From Cavenderia fasciculata (lineage: Eukaryota; Evosea; Eumycetozoa; Acytosteliales; Cavenderiaceae), in assembly GCF_000203815.1 (NCBI RefSeq), contig NW_004457644.1, positions 310,001-374,000 on the forward strand: DNA of 64,000 bases, given 5' to 3'. Under the pieces are notes generated by a model, which saw nothing but the letters and a program-made list of their open reading frames with translations, was not told where the DNA came from and ran no database searches. Positions 46,126 through 57,042 of the stretch are shown one piece after another; within the stretch, counting starts at the first letter, position 1; every line of letters begins with the position of its first letter. Position numbers and translations under genes: made by a program.

Positions 46126-46196
46126 ATGGATATGGATGTAGTTGCAGTCTATAACAACAACATCAGCAATCATGATAGTAATAGCTGTAAAATGAA

Positions 46197-46243
<47 letters not shown>

Positions 46244-48009
46244 ATAGTAGGATATTGTCTTTGACTCCAAGTGGAGGAGGACTACCTCATCTACTGTTGT
46301 TAAAGATCATTGGATACATTGACGACAACCAAGATATCATATGTCTGTTGCTGACTTGCAAGACATACTATTTCCAATTTCGCAAAAAGTTTGCTGCTTC
46401 GATGATGTTTAAGCATGTGATGACGGCAGCACAGATGGAGCTGCGCGAATGTATTGTGGAACAGTTTATGGAACCGTTTGGTGAGATGTATGAAGCGTCT
46501 TTGGCAGCACATACGTGTCAACATCTATGTTTAGACGCATCCAACAAGTACCAACCGGGCGATCCCGAGTTGACAATAAAGAGCGTGTCGATCGTTGCGA
46601 CGCCACGGCCTTGGGTGCCGTGTCGCATCCCTCCAACCGAGCGACTCAAAATAACTGGTAGTGTGGACGGTGCGGTGGTTGCAAGACATCTGTCGCACGC
46701 TGACCGCTTGCAAGAGCTAGAGTTGGACGACTATGCAGGTGGCGAGTTAAACGACGTGTTGTTTGCGTCGGCACCGCTCAAGACTATAGAAATTGTGGCA
46801 ACTGACCGCGTGCCAGCGCTGCGTCTGCCGCCAAGCGTGCGGTGGCCGGGTGCACTGACAACGCTGGCGATCGCGTCGGCAACGGTACTGCCGCTGGTGC
46901 AGTTCCCACCGACATTGGTCAACCTCGACGTCAAGTACCAGAGCGAGGAACCGTTTCGGTTGGATCTAGTCAATCTTGGTCAGCTAGCCAAGTTGTTTGT
47001 CATATCTGACTGTCTGCAGCTGATACCTGTGCACGACATCCGACTACCCAACCCCAGCACCGCGTTGACATCGCTGACGCTGTTGTTTGACTTGGACGGC
47101 GCACAGATGACGCCAGACTATTTCCCACTTAATTTGGCGTACCTCGATATCAACGCGTGGGACAGTTTTGGGGTGACAATACCACCTGCTAAAATAACAG
47201 AGCTCATCATCCAGTACTGCAACAGTCGTGTGCCGGTCGGCTTCATGCCGGCTGGTTTGCGATCGCTGACGATCACACTCGACTTTGACGCTACGATCGA
47301 CCCGCACGCACTACCTGCGGGACTGGAGAAACTCGAGCTTCAAAACTACACGGGCACCATTTCACCCGACTATATCCCCGAATCCATCACCGAGCTATCA
47401 ATCAATATTGAGCGGCCTGATGAAGCCGTCTTTCCCAGCCGTTTACGCACCCTGCGCTCCACACTCAACTTTGAGGCACCCACGCGCCTGCCGCCTCTCC
47501 GAGGACTGTCCTACCACGTGTGGCGTAACCCACCGCCCGTCTTTTACGTACCAACATCACTCGAATCATTCTCGTGCGAGATGATACAAATGTATCAGCA
47601 GTACCCTATCTACAGTCTACCACCCATGATGATCATCAACAGCGACGACTCTCCACCCTCACACAACCCCCTCCATTTTGTGTTGCCGTCGCGTGTCGAG
47701 CAGTTTACAGCACAGATCCACCTCGAAGGTGCAAACGAAGAGTTTAGCTTTCGAATCGACCCCATATTTAATTGCTCCAATGTCAAGCTACTCATCATCC
47801 GTATTCACTCGAGTGCCCGTGAATCATCGGAAATTGAATTGTGTATTCGACGTTTGGAACATCACAATGAATACGTTTTGGTTAATACTAAAAGCTCTTT
47901 TGACGGTGGTGCAATCATTAGACAACGCAGAATGATCAACACTAGCATTGCCAATAGGAGTATACTCGATTTCCATCCAATGTATCTAAACTTTATGCGA
48001 CTTCGAGGC

Positions 48010-48040
<31 letters not shown>

Positions 48041-48141
48041 GTAATTATTCACCGCACGCCTATTATACAATCAAACAAAGTAGGAATCCAATCAAAACAA
48101 AAAAAGACACTTTTATAAATACTGATGAAAATAATGATTAA
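46126..48141 (+). CDS. FNIP-repeat F-box-like protein, 671 aa
   Basis: Whole single-exon member of the F-box-like/FNIP family and the first gene of the array. ATG 46126 gives a short leader and a pure (AGT)n Ser run. The F-box-like region follows: GGGLPHLLLLKIIGYIDDNQDIICLLLTCKTYYFQF. The middle is leucine-rich FNIP repeats: VQFPPTLVNLDV, YFPLNLAYLDI, FMPAGLRSLTI, ALPAGLEKLEL, YIPESITELSI. The C-terminal module is shared by the whole array: FYVPTSLESFSCE, NPLHFVLPSRVEQ, FRIDPIFNCSNV, CIRRLEHHNEYV. An Asn run (AAT)n lies near the end. F-box-like FNIP proteins are thought to recruit targets to SCF ubiquitin ligases. It is clearly richer in G+C (many GCG, CGC, CTG codons) and longer than the other members, so it is a divergent branch. 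Confidence 0.85.
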
Positions 48142-48189
48142 TTATAATCATAATAATAATAATAAAAGAGTTGTGTAAATAAATAAATG

Positions 48190-48220
<31 letters not shown>

Positions 48221-48245
48221 ATATTTTATTCATGATTTATTATTT

Positions 48246-49141
48246 TTATTCTCCAAATCTTAAAGAAAATTTAAAAGCATTTGACCAATTAAAATCTAAA
48301 TAAATTGGAAAAGATGTATGGTGTTTGTCAAAGACTGTTTGTCTTTGAGTGATGATTCCACCGATGAGTGATTGTTTTTCCAAAACCAATACATTTCTAA
48401 TTTCTAATTTTTCTACATGTATCGCTGACCAATAGATTCTTTGGCACATACAATTTCTCCAACAATGGCATCGTATATTGCGCCGGGATGTATGCGTAAT
48501 CAACCAAGAGCTTGAGTATTATGAGTGAGGGAGGCACACGAATCTCGATACTGATTGTTGCCCCGCGTCTTCAAACTTGAATAAAGTGAGTGAGGTTAGA
48601 CTCGAGATCCATTCTTGGTGGGGTTACACCCTCGCCATAGTACTCTATTTCAATAATGAGTTCGGTCAGTGACTTGAGTGACGTGAATGTATTTTGTGGA
48701 GGGACTGTGCTCGTAGCAAGAGTGAGTGACGTGAGACTGGTCGGAAAGGTATTTGGTCCAAGAGGTGGGATACCCTCACCCACGAGTTCCAACTTTGTCA
48801 GAGACTTGAATTGGGCCAGCGATTGGAAGAGTTCTCTGCGCGTACACCATGATGAAACAAGATCGTATTTGTCAAAGAACAAGTCATCGTGATACGATGT
48901 GCTATTGTCATAGATATCTTTGAAAGAGTGGAGTTTGAATCTAGATCGTGCTGCCTTAAACGGTAGTGATAGATATGTCCAAGCGTTCTTCCCATCTATG
49001 ACTCTTATACCTTTGAAGCGTATCAATCTTCTTAAACCATTATTATTATAAATCTTTTTACAAGTTAACAACAAACATACAATATCTGTATTGTCTTCAG
49101 TCTTTGATAATATGTAATAATAATAGATTAGATAACATCTT
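48246..49141 (-). pseudogene. FNIP-family fragment on the opposite strand
   Basis: Relic inverted relative to the rest of the array. The head is MLSNLLLLHI, then after a one-base frame change near 49105 SKTEDNTDIVCLLLTCKKIY, the F-box-like region. FNIP-type repeats follow (IPPLGPNTFPTSLTSLTL) and stop at 48571. The tail piece (48246-48503) keeps IRNVLVLEKQSLIGGIITQRQ and the closing FPIYLDF block. About half of the repeats and the CSNV region are missing between the two. It has diverged further from the array than the plus-strand members, closer in its TKLEL and VLVLEKQS wording to a different subfamily. Confidence 0.7.
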
Positions 49142-49366
49142 GTTGTGAATAATATGATAATTTATATCTCTATCTATATTATCTCATACATACAAGCAGC
49201 AAATTTAATAAAAAAGAAAAGTGTACCTCAGTAGATCTTTGAAAATGAATTAAAAATTAATTAAAAAATTAATTAATATGCATATGTTTAACGAAGAACT
49301 TTCGATAATTGCGTATACCCATTTGTTCATCTATCATCAAATAAATATTATTATTTATTTTAAACA

Positions 49367-51088
49367 ATGAAAGATTCATCATCCTCTTTATCATCTTCTT
49401 TATCACTTTCACCTGGAGGAATATCAGAGTTGTTAATACTAAAGATCATTAATTACATTGAATACAATCAAGATATAGTATGTCTGTTGATGACATGTAA
49501 AGCATACTATAGAGAATTCAAGAAAAAGTATGCACAGGTTATTACTTTTAAAGATATTGATACTCAAAGCACATCACAGAGATCAATTATTGGTACATAC
49601 ATGAGACCATTTAAAGATATCTACAATGCATCACTTGCAACTATTAGAACAAACAAAAATCACGAGATTGCCAATCCACCACCTCAAACATCTACAACGC
49701 TATCGAGGACATCGGTAGAGGCGATAGAGTTTTTAAAAACAATCAAAGACACAACCAAATTGACAACATTAGTTTTGAATGGGTTCACAGGTGACATTAA
49801 AGATGTTCTACTTGCATCTGTTGATACTATGGTAATAGATATCAAGGTACATGTACCTCGCTTTCCAACCATCTCTCAATGGACTTGTGCTCTTACCCAT
49901 TTGACTATCCAATCAAGTAGAATCATCCCAATTGTTCACTTACCACCGACTCTGGAAGATTTGGTCATCAATTATCGCTGCAGGGATATATTCTCACTTG
50001 ACCTATCCAACTTGGTCGCTCTCAAGCAACTCCATATCATGACCTTGTGTCCTACTCCCATACCAGCCTCCAATATTCTCCTTCCCAATCCCAACACATC
50101 ACTCACCCTTTTAAATCTAAAAATGCTCCTCGACCCAACAAGCATCAATCAATCGTTCTTCCCACCAAACCTTGAGCGTTTCTTTGGAGATCAATCTCTC
50201 TTTGCAACCACCAATATCAAACCCCCTCAAAAGGCCACTTCAATTGCTATTGGTGGCATCATGAAAAAAATACCACCAAACTTTTTCCCACCTTGTCTTT
50301 TGGAATTGGATTTGATACTTGACAATGATTCAACCGTACTTGATCCGTGGGTATTTCCTCACGGACTTGAAATATTGGATATTCCCCATTTCAGTGTTAA
50401 AATGTCACCAGAATTTGTACCAGACTCTGTTGTTCGTCTGGAGGTCAATGTTGAAAACCCTGAATTTGCTATTTTTCCGAGCGGATTAATTTCATTTACT
50501 ACGTCAACCAACCACGAATCACCATTCAACTATCCACCCACTTTGCGTCATTTGGAATACGCGAAATGTCAACATCCTCCACCATTCATCTACTTACCAA
50601 CCTCACTCGAAACATTCCAATGTATAATCACCAATTCCAAAGGTACACCATTTATTTACACGCTTCCATCAACCTTGGTAATCAACAATGATAATACTTC
50701 ACCAACCGATAATCCTCTTCATTTTATATTGCCCTCTCGTCTGGCGAAGCTAATTATTTACAAGGATGGTCCAGAGAATGAGAGTTTTAGTATTCGCATT
50801 GATCCTATCATCAATTGTTCAAATGTCCAACATTTATCGATTACAAATATAGGTCCAAGATTGGATATTCATATTAGAAGATTAGATAATGGTGATGTAT
50901 TGTTAAACTCTGGTGATACTTTTTTTGGTGGCATCTATAGACAACGTAGAATGGAAAGCACTACCTTTGGTAATCGAAGTCCACTAGATTTCCGTGCACT
51001 CTATTTAAATTTTAAATTAAATGGAAATCATTTCAATCTATATCCTAGTAATACTCCAATTAAATCAATTGATACAAATATAATATAA
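49367..51088 (+). CDS. FNIP-repeat F-box-like protein, 573 aa
   Basis: Whole single-exon member. Order of parts: Ser-rich leader (residues 1-17); F-box-like region with ISELLILKIINYIEYNQDIVC and LLMTCKAYYREFKKKY; MRPFKDIYNASL linker; FNIP/leucine-rich units (IVHLPPTLEDLVI, FFPPNLERFFG, FVPDSVVRLEVNV, FNYPPTLRHLEY, IYLPTSLETFQC); then the family end module with VINNDNTSPTDNPLHFILPSRL, FSIRIDPIINCSNV, IRRLDNGDVLLNSGD, FFGGIYRQRRM and LYPSNTPIK. It has one stretch, PASNILLPNPNTSL, common to all array members. No membrane segment or signal peptide. The stop is about 110 bp from the start of the next copy, and all array members but the fragment at 48246 are on +. Confidence 0.85.
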   Translation: MKDSSSSLSSSLSLSPGGISELLILKIINYIEYNQDIVCLLMTCKAYYREFKKKYAQVITFKDIDTQSTSQRSIIGTYMRPFKDIYNASLATIRTNKNHEIANPPPQTSTTLSRTSVEAIEFLKTIKDTTKLTTLVLNGFTGDIKDVLLASVDTMVIDIKVHVPRFPTISQWTCALTHLTIQSSRIIPIVHLPPTLEDLVINYRCRDIFSLDLSNLVALKQLHIMTLCPTPIPASNILLPNPNTSLTLLNLKMLLDPTSINQSFFPPNLERFFGDQSLFATTNIKPPQKATSIAIGGIMKKIPPNFFPPCLLELDLILDNDSTVLDPWVFPHGLEILDIPHFSVKMSPEFVPDSVVRLEVNVENPEFAIFPSGLISFTTSTNHESPFNYPPTLRHLEYAKCQHPPPFIYLPTSLETFQCIITNSKGTPFIYTLPSTLVINNDNTSPTDNPLHFILPSRLAKLIIYKDGPENESFSIRIDPIINCSNVQHLSITNIGPRLDIHIRRLDNGDVLLNSGDTFFGGIYRQRRMESTTFGNRSPLDFRALYLNFKLNGNHFNLYPSNTPIKSIDTNII

Positions 51089-51197
51089 TAATAAATTGTG
51101 AAGTTTTAAAATGCAAAGGTTTTTTCGTAAGTCTCATCTGACTCCTTTTTGTTTGTCTTTAAAGATAGATTATATCTATCTGTATGTAGTCATAACA

Positions 51198-52928
51198 ATG
51201 AATGAAAATAAATCATCTTCTTCATCCTCTTCATCCCCTTCTTTATCACTATCACCTCGAGGAGGATTATCAGATTTAACATTACTACAGATTATCAATG
51301 ATTTAGAATTCAATCAAGATATCGTATGTCTGTTGATGACATGTAAAGCATATTATAGAGAATTCAAGAAACAATATGCAAAGGTTATTACTTTTAAAGG
51401 TATTGAGTATCCAAGTCCTGATGAAAGGACAATGATCAGTTCTCGTATGACACCATTTAAAGAGATCTACAATGCATCACTAATGGCTATTCAAACCAAA
51501 AAAGATCACGAGATCAACAATCCACCACCACAAACATGGATATCGCTCACAAAGACATCAGTAGATGCAATGGAGAAGATAAATACAGTCAAAGATCGAA
51601 CCAAATTGACAAGAATCCATTTGAATGAATTCACAGGTAACATTAAGGATGTTCTGCTCCCATCTATCGATACACTGTCTATCAATATCAAATCGGTCCT
51701 TCCACGTTTTCCAACCAGATCTCAATGGACTTGTTTTACACTTACATCATTGTCAATCTATTCAGACAGTGTCCTCCCATCCGATCTCCAATTCCCACCA
51801 ACTCTGACAGATTTATGCATCTCTTTTAATTACAGAGATCCATTTACTCTTGATATGACCAACCTAGTCGATCTCCGAACCCTAGATGTTTCTTCTTCGT
51901 CAATCACACTCATCCCAGCCACCAATATTCGCTTTCCCAATCCCAACACATCACTCTCGAGTTTAACCTTTAAAGTCCCTTTTGACCGCTCGACCATTAC
52001 ACAATCGTTCCTTCCACCAAACCTCGAAGAACTTAACATGGATTACAAGTACTTGGGTGAATATATCAAACCTCCACCACATGTCAAAACGATGAATATG
52101 AGCACAAACATTGGCATAGGTCATGTCTATTTCCCACTCGGTCTCTTGGATGTAAAGTTGACTCTGAATGGCATGGCAACACTAGGACCGTGGACCTTTC
52201 CACAAGGAATAGAGATTGTCGATATTCCCAATACCCATATCCCAGTAACACCAGAGTTTATACCAGACTCTGTTAAATACCTGTGTGCTGATGTTTCAAA
52301 CCCCGACACAGCAGTCTTTCCAAGTTGTTTAGAAACATTTGTAACGTCGACCAGCCACGATTCACCATTCAACTATCCACCCACTTTAAAAGAGTTGGAA
52401 TACCAAAAAGGTGATTATCCTCCACCAGTCATCTATTTACCGACATCACTCGAAACAATTACTTTGGAAATTTTTGATCCTCCTCATTCACGAGTATTTG
52501 CTCTTCCAACAACCAAAGTAATCAACAATGACAATAGCCCACCAGAAGAGAATCCTCCACATTTCGTACTGCCATACCGAGTCAAAAAGCTAGAGGCTTC
52601 ATTGCTAGGTGAACATGAAACTGATTTCAGTTTTAGAATCGATACAATAATCAATTGCTCAAATGTCGAACATTTATTTATTGACAATTTTGGAACGACT
52701 TTGGATCTTTACATTAGAAGATTAGAGAATGGTGATGTAATGATAAACTCTGGTGGAAGAGCATTTTTTGGTGGCGTTTATAGACAACAACGTAGAATGG
52801 ACAATACCAGCGTAGAGAATAGAAGTTTTAGAGATTTTCCTGCTCTCTATTTAACCTTTAAAGAAAAAGGTGGTTATGTTCATGTATACCCAAGTAATAT
52901 TCCAATAAAATTAAATAATACATTGTAA
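51198..52928 (+). CDS. FNIP-repeat F-box-like protein, 576 aa
   Basis: Whole single-exon member, closest in layout to its neighbour at 49367. ATG 51198 (MNENKSSSS) is chosen because sister genes also start two to five residues before the Ser run. The frame is open back to ATG 51111, but that extension (MQRFFRKSHLTPF) has no counterpart in the paralogs and lies in the leader. F-box-like region: LSDLTLLQIINDLEFNQDIVC. FNIP units: LQFPPTLTDLCI, FLPPNLEELNM, YFPLGLLDVKL, FIPDSVKYLCADV, FNYPPTLKELEY. End module: HFVLPYRVKKLE, FRIDTIINCSNVEHL, YIRRLENGDVMINSGG, FFGGVYRQQRRM. Confidence 0.85.
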   Translation: MNENKSSSSSSSSPSLSLSPRGGLSDLTLLQIINDLEFNQDIVCLLMTCKAYYREFKKQYAKVITFKGIEYPSPDERTMISSRMTPFKEIYNASLMAIQTKKDHEINNPPPQTWISLTKTSVDAMEKINTVKDRTKLTRIHLNEFTGNIKDVLLPSIDTLSINIKSVLPRFPTRSQWTCFTLTSLSIYSDSVLPSDLQFPPTLTDLCISFNYRDPFTLDMTNLVDLRTLDVSSSSITLIPATNIRFPNPNTSLSSLTFKVPFDRSTITQSFLPPNLEELNMDYKYLGEYIKPPPHVKTMNMSTNIGIGHVYFPLGLLDVKLTLNGMATLGPWTFPQGIEIVDIPNTHIPVTPEFIPDSVKYLCADVSNPDTAVFPSCLETFVTSTSHDSPFNYPPTLKELEYQKGDYPPPVIYLPTSLETITLEIFDPPHSRVFALPTTKVINNDNSPPEENPPHFVLPYRVKKLEASLLGEHETDFSFRIDTIINCSNVEHLFIDNFGTTLDLYIRRLENGDVMINSGGRAFFGGVYRQQRRMDNTSVENRSFRDFPALYLTFKEKGGYVHVYPSNIPIKLNNTL

Positions 52929-53109
52929 ATAATAATAAAAAAAAAAACAATAAAATAATAATTATTATTAATAAATAATAATTTGTAGTTTGATGGGGGG
53001 GTGTGGTAAAAATAATTTGTATACTCTTGTCATATCAATTGTAACAGATATATAAATATATTAGTGTTTGTTCTAGAGATTACATTTTCTATAAATCTTA
53101 TAAAAAAAA

Positions 53110-54773
53110 ATGAGAAAAAGGAAATATCAATCTTCATCCTCTTCATCCCCTATTTTACTTGTACCAAAAGGAGGATTTCCAGATTTAACATTACTCAAGA
53201 TCATCAATGACTTAGAATATAATCAAGATATAGTATGTCTTTTGATGACATGTAAAGCATATTATAGAGAGTTTATGAAACAATATGCAAAGGTTATTAC
53301 TTTTAAAGGTTATGAACTCAACCATTTTGATAATGATGGTGTAGCAAAGTCAATAATTGGATCGAATATGAAACCATTTCAAGGGATTTACAATTCATCA
53401 ATGGAAATACTTGAAACCCAACACTGTGACGACCAATATACTGAATCATCGTTATCCTTGAAAGAGAAATCCACCAAAGAGTCCATCTTGGAAGCTGTGC
53501 AAGATCCTACCAAACTGACATCTCTAGAATTAGAAGAATACAAAGGTCATATCAAAGATGTTTTATTTCCTTCCCTTGAAACTCTTGACATTAAAGGAAA
53601 ATTAATCTTGCAACCTATTCCACAATGGCCAAGTTCACTTTACAAATTGATAATCAAATTACCCAAGGTAGTCCCAATCTTTCAGTTTCCACCCACTCTA
53701 ACCCTCCTATACATCATTCTAAAAGATCTAAATTTTGAATTGGACTTGTCAATAATACCTACCCAGCCACCAATCTTCTCCTTCCCAATCCCAATACATC
53801 ACTCACCCGTATCATCCTTTCCCTTTCATTTGACCCCAAAACAATAACAAAATCATTCCTTCCACCAAATCTTCAGCATCTGCACATGAATTTAGAGAGT
53901 TTGGGGAAAACCAATCCCCCATCAAAATTAAAAACCATGTCGATGACCACCAATGAAAGTGTCATACCTCCAAACTTTTTACCAACTAGTCTCTTGAAAC
54001 TCACACTGTATCTGTATCAAGACAATCCGGCACTGGATCCTTGGACCATACCTTATGGAGTTGAAAAGTTAAGGCTACTTTGTTTCCAAGCCACAATAAC
54101 GCCCATTTTCATACCAGAAACTGTTATCGATTTGACTGCTGACGTTGACAACACTGACAATGCCATCTTCCCAAGCAAACTAGTTAAATTCACAACTACC
54201 ACCAGTTTCAATTCCCCCTATACATACCCACCAACCTTGCGTAAATTGGTTTACAAAAGAGGTGATGATCCTCCACCAGTAATCTATTTACCAACATCAC
54301 TTGAAAAATTCTCATGTCCAATCACTAGAATTGATGAATCTTCATCAGTGTTTGTACTTCCATCGACCATGGTCATCAACAATGATAATAGTCCATCAGT
54401 AAACAACCAACCATATTTATTTCCCTCCCGTCTCAAGAAATTGACTATTACAAGGGAATATGAAACCTACAAGGATGATTTCAGTATACGTATCGACCAA
54501 ATCATCAATTGCTCAAATGTAGAACATCTAGTATTTCATCATTCTGAAAATCATCATGGATACTTTAGATTGGATCTTTATATTAGAAGATTAGATAATG
54601 GTGATGTAATGATAAACTCTGGTGACTTATTTTTTGGTGGTATCTATAGACAACAAAAGAGAATGGATTTCAATTGCGCTCTTGATTTCCGGGCAATCTA
54701 TTTGAATTTTAAAACAAGAGGAAATCATTACAATATTTATCCAAGTCATAACACAATTGTAAATCAAAAATAA
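53110..54773 (+). pseudogene. FNIP-repeat gene with one out-of-frame internal deletion
   Basis: Starts like its neighbours (ATG 53110, MRKRKYQSSSSSS, then FPDLTLLKIINDLEYNQDIVC). It keeps good similarity to about 53750 (LNFELDLS). There, compared with sister genes, some 30-45 bases of the segment before PATNxLLPNPNTSL are missing and the frame changes, so the first frame stops at 53847. The second frame carries PATNLLLPNPNTSLTRI from about 53766 and is then open to 54773, with all remaining FNIP units and the end module (FSIRIDQIINCSNVEHL, YIRRLDNGDVMINSGD, FFGGIYRQQKRM). A single lesion in an otherwise well-preserved gene, so recent loss. An N-terminal 245-residue product with the F-box-like part is still possible. 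Confidence 0.75.
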
Positions 54774-55073
54774 AAATAAATTCATCAACCATAAATGAAA
54801 ATGATATTAATTAAACTTAGCATAAGGTGGTGAAAAAATATTATATTAGTAGTTTCCACATTTATTATCTACATAAATATTTATGTATTGATACAGTTTT
54901 TAATCAATCATCATTCACATTAGTACAACCACTATTATAGTATACTATGTGATCTATTTATGGTAAAGGGGGGTTCATTGCAAAACATTAATTTAACTAT
55001 AAGAGTGAGTGATTAGATTAGAGTGTTGCACTGAAATAATCTTCTCTTTTAATTTATCCAATTTTTTTTTTTT
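54774..55073. other. Intergenic within the FNIP array
   Basis: AT-rich spacer with a G-run (54968-54973) about 100 bases before the next start. Similar G-rich patches precede other array members. Nothing else seen. Confidence 0.35.
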
Positions 55074-56861
55074 ATGCTAAAAAGTATTAACGATAAATCT
55101 CTAGTTTTGTCTTCATCCTCATCTTAATCATTCTCTACATCATCTTCATCTTCATCCTCTTCATCATCTTTATCTTTATCTCTATCACCTAGAGGAGGAT
55201 TATCAAATCTAACTCTACTCAAGATCATCAATGACTTAGAATACAATCAAGATATAGTATGTCTGTTGATGACTTGTAAAGCATATTATAGAGAGTTTAT
55301 GAAACAATATGCAAAGGTTATTACTTTTAAGGGTATCAAAGGTCATGCAAGTCATCATCGATCATGGTCTATTGACAAGTTTATAATCAGTTCACAAATG
55401 AAACCTTTTAAAGAGATTTACACTTCATCATCACTAGAAACAACAACAACAAAAGTACCACGCACTACAGTAACGATCACTGGTTCAATTACAAGAGAGT
55501 TGATCATCAAAGCTGTGGAAGATTCTACCAAACTAAAAAATATAGATTTGTATGAATTCACAGGTGACATTAAAGACGTTCTATTCCCATCCATCATAAC
55601 CATGTCAATTGATATCGAATCGGTCCTTCCACGTTTTCCAACCATCTCTCAATGGAGCTGTTGTAATCTTACGCAATTATCGATTAGTTCAGGAGTAGTA
55701 CTGCCAGCCGACCTCCAATTCCCACCATCACTGACAGAATTACACATCAATTACAGTTGTAGTGATACATTTTCTATTGATTTGGAAAACTTGATGTTTC
55801 TAAATGACCTTAGTATTTTCTCCTTCAGTGGTGCCACTCTAATCCCAGTCACCAATATTCATCTTCCCAATCCCAACAATTCGCTTGAACTCACCATCCT
55901 CTACCTTTCAATACCTCTCAACCCAACGACCATGACACAGTCATTCTTTCCACCAAACCTTCAAGATCTCACCATGGATTTCCAATTCTTTGGTAATACC
56001 AAACCTCCACCAACAGTCACAAAGATGGACATGGAAACGAACAAGAGAATCCCAAAAGACTTTTTTCCAAAAGGTCTTTTGGATCTATCGTTGGTTCTAC
56101 TTGGTGGAAGCAGCCTGGATCCGGGGGTGCTTCCCCAAGGACTCAAAAAACTATATATGAATGACCGGTGTTGTAAAATATTACCAGAGTATATACCAGA
56201 CACTGTTGTAGATCTGTGGGTCAACGTTGCCAACTCTCGAAAAGCCCTCTTTCCAAGTGGACTAGTCAAATTTAAAACGTCAACCAATTACAACTCTCCT
56301 TTCAACTATCCACCGACAATGCGTGAAATGTCCTTTCGTAAAAGTCGTCATCCACCACCAATCATCTATTTACCAACATCACTCGATACCCTCTCTTGCT
56401 CAATCTCTAGAATCAATGATACATTAGTATTTGTATTTCCAACAACCAAAGTAATCAACAATGATAATAGTTCACCAACCGATAATCCTCCTCATTTTAT
56501 ATTACCATATCGACTCAAAAAGATAGAAGTTGCATTGGATGAAGTCAAAGATAATTATTCTTTCAAAAATGATTTCAGTTTTAGAATAGACCAAATTATC
56601 AATTGTTCAAATGTCTAGCATTTAGTGATTGGATTTTGTTTGGATATTTATATTAGAAGATTAGATAATGGAGATGTAATGATAAACTCTGGTGATACAT
56701 TTTTTGGTGGAATCTATAGGCAAAGGAGAATCGAAAATATAATCAGTATTGAAAATAGAAGTTTAATAGATTTTCCAGCACTTTATTTAAATTTTAAAAC
56801 AACAAAAGGAAATCATTTCAATCTATATCCTAGTAATACTCCAATTAAATCAAAAAAATAA
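55074..56861 (+). pseudogene. FNIP-repeat gene with two in-frame stop codons
   Basis: The whole length aligns with sister genes in one frame: ATG 55074 (MLKSINDKSLVLSSSS), F-box-like region (LSNLTLLKIINDLEYNQDIVC), FNIP units (LQFPPSLTELHI, FFPPNLQDLTM, YIPDTVVDLWVNV, FNYPPTMREMSF) and end module. Only two codons interrupt it: TAA at 55125-55127 within the Ser run, where TCA is expected, and TAG at 56616-56618, directly after the INCSNV motif where Glu (GAA) is usual. No frame change anywhere. No ATG lies between the first stop and the F-box-like motif, so a downstream start would lose the F-box-like helix. Either a young pseudogene or a gene read through its stops; the first is far more likely. 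Confidence 0.75.
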
Positions 56862-56899
56862 ATAATTATTTATTTTGTAAAAAAAATAATTTGTAATTT

Positions 56900-56920
56900 G
56901 GGGTTAGGGTTGTGGGTTGG
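56900..56920 (+). repeat. G-rich quadruplex-like tract
   Basis: GGGGTTAGGGTTGTGGGTTGG: three G-runs of three or four plus a final GG, in an AT-rich spacer about 125 bases before the FNIP start at 57043. It contains the telomere-like TTAGGG but is a single short tract. Confidence 0.6.
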
Positions 56921-57042
56921 AGAAAAAATATTTATTCTTTCTCATAGATATGATTAAAATAATATTTTTTCAATGGAAGGTGAATTTAATAATTTAAATA
57001 AATCATATATTTGTTGCCTTTTTTTTTTAAACATTTTAAAAA

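Noticed and set aside
51111-51197. Upstream ATG of the FNIP unit at 51198
   Set aside because: The added 29 residues have no counterpart in any sister gene, all of which start just before the Ser run.
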